Positions 5,890 through 11,213 of a stretch of 11,213 nt of DNA are shown in pieces (position 1 is the stretch's first letter; the number at the start of each line of letters is the position of its first letter). A program made the position numbers and the translations under genes. A model generated the notes under the pieces. The model did not search any database. It was not told where the DNA came from and was given only the letters and a program-made list of their open reading frames with translations. The stretch comes from Geodermatophilaceae bacterium (GTDB lineage Bacteria; Actinomycetota; Actinomycetes; Mycobacteriales; Geodermatophilaceae): positions 1 to 11,213 of the forward strand of contig JACCUF010000314.1 of NCBI GenBank assembly GCA_013811975.1, read 5' to 3'.

Positions 5890-7259
5890 TGAATTCCTCT
5901 ACTCGCGGTTTTCGGGCTCGTGATGATCTGTGGGATCAGGTCTACCTCGGGCGGCAACCAGGTATCCAGGTCTGCCGGCACCTGGTCCCCGCTGCGGATG
6001 TCCTTGACCTCGTGCACAGCCTCGGGCGTGGTGGCTGGAAACCAGACATACGGGATGCCGAGACGCTGGGCGTACCGGATTTGCTTACCGTACTTTTCCG
6101 CCGACGCCGCCATCTCAGCGGAGATTCCACGAGCTCGAAGTGCTTGTGCCACAACAGCACTCGCACTACGCGAATCTGCGTCGGCCATGGCCACCAGTAC
6201 GGCAGAAGGCACGCTACGGGATGCGGCGAGGGTTCCGTCGGCGAAGAGTGGGACAAGTAGCCGGGAGACTCCCAGCGAGATTCCGACGCCCGGGTAGGTG
6301 CACCGCTCATCGCTGGCCAGCGAGTCGTACCGGCCTCCCGAGCAGATCGAGCCGAGGGCGTCATAGCCGCTCAGTCGGGTCTCGAAGACCGTTCCGGTGT
6401 AGTAGTCCAGCCCGCGGGCGATCCGCAGGTCGGCCTCGACGCTGATCCGATCCGGCGCGATCCCGGCGCATCCATCGATGATCGCGGCCAGTTCTGCCAG
6501 GCCCTCGTCGAGCAGATCGTCATGCACCCCCAGGGCGCGTACCCGGTCCACGAACGAGGTGTCCGGCGTCCGGATGCCGGCCAGTTCCAAGGAAGCCCGC
6601 GCCTGCTTTTCCGACAGCCCGGACTCCGTGCGCAACAGTTCGCCGACGACCGAGGCGGGCACCTTGTCCATCCTGTCGATGACCCGCAGCGCGGCGAGTG
6701 GATCGGTGACGCCGATCCCGTTCAGGAAGCCTTGCAGCAGCTTACGGTTGTTGATCTGAAGCCGAAGCGCCGGAACCGGCAGCGCGGCGAGCGCTTGGGC
6801 CATCACCGTGGCCACCTCGATGTCGTGGTGGAAGGCCAGTTCGTCCTTCGCGACGATGTCGATGTCGGCCTGGGTGAACTCCCGGTACCGCCCGCCTTGC
6901 GGCCGTTCGCCACGCCACACCTTCTGGATCTGGTAGCGGCGGAACGGAAAGTCGAGCTTGCCCGCGTGCTCCAACACGTACCGGGCGAAGGGGACGGTCA
7001 GGTCGAAGTGCAGGCCCAGACCAGCTTCAGAGTTCCTCTCCTCGACGTCGGCCAACCGGCGTACGGCATAGATCTCCTTGTCGATCTCGCCACCGCCGGT
7101 CAGCCGCTCGATCGGCTCCACGGCGCGCGTCTCGATCGGAGCAAAACCGTGCAGTTCGAAGGTCCGGCGCAGACCGTCGATGATCTGCTGCTCGATCATC
7201 CGTTGCCCGGGCATGAGTTCCGGGAAGCCGGACAAAGGTTGCGGCCCTCGACCGGCCAT
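5886..7259 (-). CDS. hisS: Histidyl-tRNA synthetase, Bifidobacterium-like subtype
   Basis: Class IIa synthetase that charges tRNA-His, 457 residues (family usually 420-450). Visible: motif-1 area LSGFPELMPGQRMIEQ (9-24), HFDLTVPFARY (84-94), motif 2 VWRGERPQGGRYREFTQADID (about 114-134), histidine-binding HisA box RGLDYYTGTVFE (282-293, catalytic R282), HisB box SICSGGRYDSL (304-314), motif 3 GVGISLGVSRLL (324-335), and an anticodon-binding domain from about 353 with GKQIRYAQRLGIPYVWFP (391-408) and VKDIRSGDQV (418-427). These blocks match what I recall of the Bifidobacterium-type enzyme and differ from mycobacterial and streptomycete HisRS, which have APKG near the start and LRPEGTAG where this has HFDLTVP. 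The ATG at 7257-7259 directly follows the TAG of the hydrolase gene (TAGATG), with GGAG 7 nt upstream; the 3' end overlaps aspS by 4 nt. Confidence 0.97.
   Translation of the reverse strand: MAGRGPQPLSGFPELMPGQRMIEQQIIDGLRRTFELHGFAPIETRAVEPIERLTGGGEIDKEIYAVRRLADVEERNSEAGLGLHFDLTVPFARYVLEHAGKLDFPFRRYQIQKVWRGERPQGGRYREFTQADIDIVAKDELAFHHDIEVATVMAQALAALPVPALRLQINNRKLLQGFLNGIGVTDPLAALRVIDRMDKVPASVVGELLRTESGLSEKQARASLELAGIRTPDTSFVDRVRALGVHDDLLDEGLAELAAIIDGCAGIAPDRISVEADLRIARGLDYYTGTVFETRLSGYDALGSICSGGRYDSLASDERCTYPGVGISLGVSRLLVPLFADGTLAASRSVPSAVLVAMADADSRSASAVVAQALRARGISAEMAASAEKYGKQIRYAQRLGIPYVWFPATTPEAVHEVKDIRSGDQVPADLDTWLPPEVDLIPQIITSPKTASRGIQ
5895..5899 (-). promoter_or_regulatory. Ribosome binding site deciding the GTG start of aspS
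   Basis: GAGGA on the minus strand, 5 nt before the GTG at 5887-5889 and inside the last codons of hisS. It supports the GTG that overlaps the hisS stop codon rather than a later start. Confidence 0.7.
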
Positions 7260-7949
7260 CTACAGGCTCCGACGAGGAAAGTGGGGCTCGTCGACCAGAT
7301 CGAGCAGGTACGGGTTGTTGGCCCGTTCCCGGCCGATAGTGGTGGCCGGGCCGTGACCGGGAAACACCACCGTGGCGTCTTCGAGTGACAGCACGACTCG
7401 GACAAGGGACGCGGTCATCGCACTCATCGACCCACCGGGCAGGTCGACCCGACCGATCGAACCGGCGAAGAGCAGGTCGCCGCTGAGCAAACCTGGCCCG
7501 TCCTGCAGTGCCAGCTCGAAGACGGTGGAGCCCAGTGTGTGCCCGGGCGCGTGCCGCGGGGTGAGCCGGACGCCGGCCAGGTCGAGTTCCACGCCGTCGG
7601 TCAGGAAACGCAGGTCGTCGGGCTCCGGAATTGCCATCCCGGCCACGATCGGGGCCAGCGCGGGTCCGTGCCACTTCACCGGGTCGGCCAGCATCGGGCC
7701 GTCATCGGGATGGATGTAGGCCGCGATGTCGTAGCCGGAGCAGACCGGGACCACGGAGAAGGTGTGGTCGAGGTGCCCGTGGGTGAGCACGACGGCGACC
7801 GGCTTGAGGTGGTATTCGGTCAGTACCTCGCGCAACGGTTCGACGGCATCCATGCCCGGGTCGATCACGACGCACTCCGCGTCGCTGGCGGAGGCCAGGA
7901 CATAGCAATTGGTCGCGAACACACCCGCGGCAAAACTGAGAACTATCAC
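7260..7949 (-). CDS. MBL-fold metallo-hydrolase, glyoxalase-II-like
   Basis: Binuclear zinc hydrolase of the metallo-beta-lactamase fold, 229 residues, a normal length for the short YcbL-like group (classical GloB is about 250). The full ligand set is present: THGHLDH (56-62; H57, H59, D61, H62), H137 in APGHTLGS, D158 in LLSGDLLF, and H199 in FPGHGPAT. The N-terminal strand has NCYVLA (14-19) and VVIDPG (27-32). The reaction is probably thioester hydrolysis such as S-lactoylglutathione, or in actinobacteria a mycothiol-type substrate, but the substrate is not readable from sequence. GTG start at 7947-7949 with GAGG 7 nt upstream. It is the first gene of the operon, directly abutting hisS; a hydrolase of this kind before hisS is a familiar actinobacterial arrangement (as in the mycobacterial ppi-hydrolase-hisS order), so it is probably housekeeping. 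Cytoplasmic. Confidence 0.92.
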   Translation of the reverse strand: MIVLSFAAGVFATNCYVLASASDAECVVIDPGMDAVEPLREVLTEYHLKPVAVVLTHGHLDHTFSVVPVCSGYDIAAYIHPDDGPMLADPVKWHGPALAPIVAGMAIPEPDDLRFLTDGVELDLAGVRLTPRHAPGHTLGSTVFELALQDGPGLLSGDLLFAGSIGRVDLPGGSMSAMTASLVRVVLSLEDATVVFPGHGPATTIGRERANNPYLLDLVDEPHFPRRSL

Positions 7950-8097
7950 AAATAAGCCTCGCTCGCTCCGCTCACCGGTCGGTCCGCTCCTTCCTCGCTG
8001 GCGCTCGGTCGATGCTCCCTCCCTCTCGGCACACGACTGGACAGGCTACCCAGGCCGGAATCCGGGTGGCTCACAGATGCTTCACGCGCCCTTTGCG

Positions 8098-8103
8098 TAG
8101 ACT
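8098..8103 (+). promoter_or_regulatory. Possible -10 box for the prolyl isomerase gene
   Basis: TAGACT fits TANNNT and would give an untranslated leader of about 140 nt. No -35 hexamer is found at the right spacing, so this is weak. Confidence 0.22.
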
Positions 8104-8150
8104 TCGCCGTCGGTCCTCCGTGTTCGGCCCCACGTCCGGACAAATGGTGG

Positions 8151-8160
8151 CAGGCGCCTG
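8151..8160. repeat. 10-bp perfect palindrome upstream of the prolyl isomerase
   Basis: CAGGCGCCTG reads the same on both strands and lies about 90 bp before the GTG. It could be a regulator site or chance in GC-rich DNA; flanking bases do not extend the symmetry. Confidence 0.3.
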
Positions 8161-8239
8161 ACATATGGGTGCGCCGCCCTGGATCGGCTCGAACCGGGTG
8201 CCGGGTCCGCACGCGCAGTGAACGATCGATGACTTCGAC

Positions 8240-8244
8240 AGGAG
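8240..8244 (+). promoter_or_regulatory. Ribosome binding site deciding the GTG start of the prolyl isomerase
   Basis: AGGAG lies 7 nt before the GTG at 8252-8254. It is the only strong site in the area and fixes the start, so the basic, membrane-anchor N-terminus is included in the protein. Confidence 0.75.
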
Positions 8245-8251
8245 TACGACA

Positions 8252-9142
8252 GTGGCTACGAACAAGCAGCGGCGTGAGGCTGCCCGGCGACAGTTGCAGC
8301 GGCAATTGGAGCGCCGTGCCGAGGAGTCGCGCAAGCGTCGCCGCAACACCCTGGTAGGGGTGGCAGCATTCACCGTCGTACTCGTGGTCGGAAGTGTGCT
8401 CTTCTTCTCCGGCGCCTTCGACGACAATCCTGCTGCCGACTCCGACTCCGACGCCGAGGCCAGCACCGAGCCCGAAATCGCGGCCTGCACGTACGCTCCG
8501 GGAAACCCGGAGAATCCGAACCTCCGTGACGTCGGGGTGCCCCCGGAGCCCGACGACAGCACCACGCCCGTCGTGCTGGATGTCGTGAGCACGCAGGGCC
8601 CGTTCCAGATGACCCTTGATCCGACCAACGCCCCCTGTGCCACAAACAGCATGAAGTACCTCGCGGAGAATGCTTTCTTCGACAACTCGCCCTGCCACCG
8701 ATTGGTCAACAGCGACGTGTTCGGCGTCCTGCAGTGCGGTGACCCGACCGGGACCGGCTCGGGGGGACCTACCTACAGCTACACCTCCGAGCCGGCCAGT
8801 GTGGCCGCTCTCGGTCCGGCACCGGACGGTGCCAGTGCGATCTACCCGCGGGGCAGCGTCGCAATGGCCCAGGGTGGTCAACCTCCGACGATCGGCAGCC
8901 AGTTCTTCATCGCCTTCCAGGACACCCAGTTGCCGCCCGACTACACCCTGGTCGGCACGATCACGATGGGTATCGAGGTCATCGACGCGGTCGCGGCCGC
9001 GGGCAACGACGGCTCCTTCGAGCCGAGTCCGGGTGGCGGAGCGCCCGTGCTTCCGATCTCGCTGACCACGGTCACCGTTGCGACCACGCCGAGCGCCGAG
9101 GAGAGTACCGATCCCTCAGCGGCGCCGACGGCAACCAGCTGA
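8252..9142 (+). CDS. Membrane-anchored cyclophilin-type peptidyl-prolyl cis-trans isomerase
   Basis: Prolyl isomerase of 296 residues. Residues 1-32 are strongly basic (many Arg/Lys/Gln), followed by one membrane helix (about 33-55, NTLVGVAAFTVVLVVGSVLF), an acidic linker (57-75), and a cyclophilin domain from about 105 to 275. The arrangement predicts an N-in, C-out protein with the enzyme outside the membrane, where it would assist folding of exported proteins. Active-site marks: CHRL with catalytic R150, LQCGDPTGTG with Q161, GSVAMAQ (201-207) and GSQFFIAF (215-222). The tryptophan that contacts cyclosporin in human CypA is not present (TQLPPDYTLVG, 225-235). Four cysteines (79, 129, 148, 162) lie on the predicted outer side and could form disulfides. 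The last 20 residues are Ser/Thr/Ala/Pro-rich. GTG start set by AGGAG. It is divergent from the hydrolase operon and converges on rel. Orthologues near rel are often named ppiB or ppiA; I leave the symbol open. Confidence 0.93.
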   Translation: MATNKQRREAARRQLQRQLERRAEESRKRRRNTLVGVAAFTVVLVVGSVLFFSGAFDDNPAADSDSDAEASTEPEIAACTYAPGNPENPNLRDVGVPPEPDDSTTPVVLDVVSTQGPFQMTLDPTNAPCATNSMKYLAENAFFDNSPCHRLVNSDVFGVLQCGDPTGTGSGGPTYSYTSEPASVAALGPAPDGASAIYPRGSVAMAQGGQPPTIGSQFFIAFQDTQLPPDYTLVGTITMGIEVIDAVAAAGNDGSFEPSPGGGAPVLPISLTTVTVATTPSAEESTDPSAAPTATS

Positions 9143-9228
9143 CGGGGACTTGAGCGTTCCGGCCCGCGGTACTCTCACGGGCGTCGGTCCGTCGGCCCCT
9201 CGGGCATGATGCCATCGAGTGCACCTGA
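9143..9228. other. Convergent intergenic spacer between the prolyl isomerase and rel
   Basis: This 86-bp spacer should contain terminators for both genes, but no strong one is visible. The best pairing is GCCCG (9162-9166) with CGGGC (9178-9182) around an 11-nt loop, a 5-bp stem without a T-run. Two short loopless palindromes (GGCATGATGCC at 9203-9213 and CCTGATCAGG at 9224-9233, the latter crossing the rel stop codon) are probably chance. Confidence 0.4.
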
Positions 9229-11213
9229 TCAGGCGGTCACCCGGTAGACGTCGTAGACGCCGTCGACGCCGCGGACGGTACGAAGTAGATGCCCCAGATG
9301 CTTGGGATCGCCGAGCTCGAAGGTGAAGCGGCTCACCGCAACCCGATCCCGGGTCGTTTGCACCGAGGCAGACACGATGTTCACGCTCTCGTCGGACAGT
9401 GCTCGGGTGATGTCGGAGAGCAGCCGGTGCCGGTCAAGGGCCTCCACTTCGATCGCCACCAGGAAGATCGCGCCGGGCTGAGGCGCCCACTCGACCTCGA
9501 CCAAACGCTCGGATCGAGTCTTGAGGTCTGCAGCATTCGTGCAATCCCGTCGGTGCACCGACACCGGCCCGCCGCGGGTGAGGAATCCGAGAATGTCGTC
9601 CCCTGGTACGGGCGTACAGCAGCGCGCCAGTTTCACCCAGACGTCGGTGACCCCGCGCACGACCACCCCGGTCTCGCCGGAGGTCGTACGGCGGATCGGC
9701 CGGGTCGGTGTGGTGGTCTCGGCGAGGTCCTCGACGGTGCCCTCGGAACCGCCCATGCCGACTACCAGCTTGTCGATGATCGACTGCGCGGAGACGTTCC
9801 TCTCCCCTACGGCGGCGTACAGCGCGCTGACGTCGGCATAGCGCAGGTCCTTGGCCAGGGTGGACAGAGTCTCCCCACCGAGGATTCGTTGCAGTGGCAA
9901 TCCGCGTTTGCGCATGGCCACGGTGAGCGCGTCTTTGCCGGCTTCGATCGCCTCCTCGCGGCGCTCGTGGGCGAACCACTGCCTGATCTTGGTCCGGGCG
10001 CGCGAGGATCCGACGAAACCGAGCCAGTCCCGGGACGGTCCGGCAGTCTCGGACTTCGAAGTGAAGATCTCGACTGTGTCGCCGTTGGACAGCTGGCTCT
10101 CCAAGGAGACCAGACTGCCATTGACCCGGGCACCCACGCAGCGATGCCCGACTTCGGTATGGACTCCGTACGCGAAGTCCACCGGCGTACCGCCCTCGGG
10201 GAGGCTGATGACATCGCCCTGAGGAGTGAAGACGAACACTTCCTGGGGACCGAGTTCGTATCGTAGGGATTCCAGGAACTCGCCGGGCTCCTGGTTCTCC
10301 CGCTGCCAATCCAGCAACTGACGCAGCCACAACATCTCGTCGTTGCTCTTGGCCGGCGCGCCGCCCTTGGTCTCCTTGTACTTCCAGTGCGCGGCGATCC
10401 CGTACTCCGCTGTTCGGTGCATGTCCCGAGTCCGGATCTGCAACTCGACCGGCTTGCCCTCCGGCCCGATCACGGTGGTGTGCAGCGACTGGTACAGATT
10501 GAACTTCGGCATCGCGACGAAGTCTTTGAAGCGGCCCGGAACCGGCTGCCAGTAGGCATGGATCACGCCGAGCGCTGCATAGCAGTCGCGAACGGACTCC
10601 ACGACGATTCGGACGCCCACCAGGTCCCAGATGTCGGTGAAGTCCCGACCGCGCACGATCATCTTCTGGTAGATGGAGTAGTAGTGCTTGGGCCTTCCGG
10701 TCACCGTGGCGGTGATGCTCGTCGACTTCAACTGACCGCGTACGGCGGCAGAGACGTTCGCCAGGTAGGTGTCCCGAGACGGTGCCCGGTCGGCGACCAG
10801 GCGCACTATCTCGTCGTAGCGCTTGGGATAGAGGGTGGCGAAGGCCAGGTCCTCCAGCTCCCACTTGATCGTGTTCATCCCCAGTCGGTGGGCCAGCGGC
10901 GCCAGGATCTCGAGGGTCTCCCGGGCGATCCGGTCCTGTTTCTGGGGAGGCAGGAAGCGCAGGGTGCGCATGTTGTGCAGCCGGTCGGCCAGCTTGATCA
11001 CCAGCACCCGCAGGTCGCGGGCCATCGCCACGAGCATCTTGCGCATGGTGGCCGCCTGGCGGGCCTCCCGGGAGTCGAACTGGATGCGGTCGAGCTTCGT
11101 GACGCCGTCGACGATGGCGGCGACATCAGGACCGAAACCCTCCTCCACGTCGGCCAACGTCATGTCGGTGTCCTCGACCGCGTCGTGCAGCAGCGCCGAC
11201 GTGATGGAGATCT
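9229..11213 (-). CDS. rel: Bifunctional (p)ppGpp synthetase/hydrolase Rel, 5' end outside the window
   Basis: Long RelA/SpoT homologue controlling the stringent response; it makes (p)ppGpp from ATP and GTP/GDP when uncharged tRNA is sensed on the ribosome, and hydrolyses it otherwise. The frame is open to the window edge: 661 codons are visible, beginning inside the HD hydrolase domain (SALLHDAVEDTD), so the ATG at 11161-11163 is internal and roughly 100-130 residues are missing. Counting from that ATG: rest of the HD domain with LADRLHNMRTL (58-68); synthetase domain with RPKHYYSIYQKM (157-168), DLVGVRI (180-186), RFKD (211-214), KFNLYQSLHTTV (220-231); TGS domain VFVFTPQGDVISLPEG (309-324) to about 369; conserved-cysteine domain with ARCCTPVPGDD (513-523) and RRDC (538-541); and ACT domain (about 565-644). 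The RxKD motif in the synthetase is the signature of bifunctional enzymes (ExDD marks synthetase-only RelA). It converges on the prolyl isomerase gene. Confidence 0.97.
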   Translation of the reverse strand, partial: ISITSALLHDAVEDTDMTLADVEEGFGPDVAAIVDGVTKLDRIQFDSREARQAATMRKMLVAMARDLRVLVIKLADRLHNMRTLRFLPPQKQDRIARETLEILAPLAHRLGMNTIKWELEDLAFATLYPKRYDEIVRLVADRAPSRDTYLANVSAAVRGQLKSTSITATVTGRPKHYYSIYQKMIVRGRDFTDIWDLVGVRIVVESVRDCYAALGVIHAYWQPVPGRFKDFVAMPKFNLYQSLHTTVIGPEGKPVELQIRTRDMHRTAEYGIAAHWKYKETKGGAPAKSNDEMLWLRQLLDWQRENQEPGEFLESLRYELGPQEVFVFTPQGDVISLPEGGTPVDFAYGVHTEVGHRCVGARVNGSLVSLESQLSNGDTVEIFTSKSETAGPSRDWLGFVGSSRARTKIRQWFAHERREEAIEAGKDALTVAMRKRGLPLQRILGGETLSTLAKDLRYADVSALYAAVGERNVSAQSIIDKLVVGMGGSEGTVEDLAETTTPTRPIRRTTSGETGVVVRGVTDVWVKLARCCTPVPGDDILGFLTRGGPVSVHRRDCTNAADLKTRSERLVEVEWAPQPGAIFLVAIEVEALDRHRLLSDITRALSDESVNIVSASVQTTRDRVAVSRFTFELGDPKHLGHLLRTVRGVDGVYDVYRVTA

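Larger units (their letters stand above)
7950..8251. other. Divergent intergenic region between the hydrolase-hisS-aspS operon and the prolyl isomerase gene
   Basis: This 302-bp spacer must hold promoters for both directions. The left part (about 7957-8030) is a low-complexity tract of CGCTC/CCGCTC/CCTC units (plus strand), that is, GAGCG-rich on the operon's leader side; it may be a dispersed intergenic repeat. On the right are a possible -10 box TAGACT (8098-8103), a perfect 10-bp palindrome CAGGCGCCTG (8151-8160), and the ribosome binding site AGGAG (8240-8244). I see no convincing gene, tRNA, or attenuator-like leader peptide. No paired -35/-10 set stands out. Confidence 0.6.

Noticed and set aside
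7946..8881. Open frame of 311 codons on the minus strand over the prolyl isomerase gene
   Set aside because: It is antisense to a clear cyclophilin gene, its protein has no recognisable domain and is Arg/Gly/His-rich in the way of GC-rich shadow frames.
9203..9233. Short palindromes GGCATGATGCC and CCTGATCAGG near the end of rel
   Set aside because: They are loopless and too short to form a terminator hairpin; chance is the simplest explanation.
9434..10864. Open frame of 476 codons on the minus strand within rel
   Set aside because: It is an alternate frame of rel; Arg/Gly/Ala-rich with no domain, while the rel frame shows synthetase, TGS and ACT domains over the same bases.
1..11213. Possible CRISPR array, insertion sequence, tRNA gene, toxin-antitoxin pair or phage-defence island
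   Set aside because: No regularly spaced repeats, transposase, cloverleaf or small paired genes were seen; nearly all bases belong to recognised genes. The MarR/MinD-like pair lacks any effector domain to call it a defence system.

Overview
The window is ordinary high-GC actinobacterial (Actinomycetota) chromosome. Evidence: GC-rich codon use, GTG starts, several starts with little or no Shine-Dalgarno sequence, and a set of housekeeping genes (rel, ppi, glyoxalase-II-like hydrolase, hisS, aspS, rarA) that I recall sitting near each other in mycobacteria and relatives. I cannot assign a genus. The HisRS belongs to the type I remember from Bifidobacterium-like actinobacteria rather than the mycobacterial or streptomycete type.

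Layout from left to right. (1) 1-919, minus: rarA/mgsA, cut off at its 3' end by the window edge. (2) 951-1310, minus: a 119-residue C-terminal remnant of a medium-chain (quinone-oxidoreductase/VAT-1-like) dehydrogenase with no catalytic or N-terminal part. (3) 1375-1851, plus: a MarR-family repressor, divergent from the remnant, with a 15-bp near-palindrome just upstream of its ribosome binding site. (4) 1894-2949, plus: a MinD/ParA-like ATPase of the kind associated with type VII secretion loci, here without any secretion gene in view. (5) 2955-4052, minus: a class V (alanine/serine/ureidoglycine-glyoxylate type) aminotransferase converging on gene 4 with a 5-bp gap. (6) 4082-4136: a perfect 18-bp inverted repeat that contains the aspS stop codon. 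(7) 4129-7949, minus: a tight operon of MBL-fold hydrolase, hisS and aspS (stop and start codons abutting, then overlapping by 4 bases). (8) 8252-9142, plus: a membrane-anchored cyclophilin-type prolyl isomerase. (9) 9229-11213, minus: bifunctional (p)ppGpp synthetase/hydrolase Rel, cut off at its 5' end by the window edge.

The two tRNA synthetases, Rel (which senses uncharged tRNA on the ribosome) and RarA (stalled-fork maintenance) are core functions. The accessory part is the 951-2949 stretch: dehydrogenase remnant, MarR regulator and orphan MinD-like ATPase, inserted between rarA and the synthetase operon. I found no convincing new multi-gene system. The most useful leads are the hairpin overlapping the aspS stop codon, the orphan secretion-type ATPase beside a MarR gene, the decayed MarR/dehydrogenase pair with its putative operator, and a possible leaderless promoter for the aminotransferase. 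No RNA genes, CRISPR arrays, insertion sequences or origins were seen.
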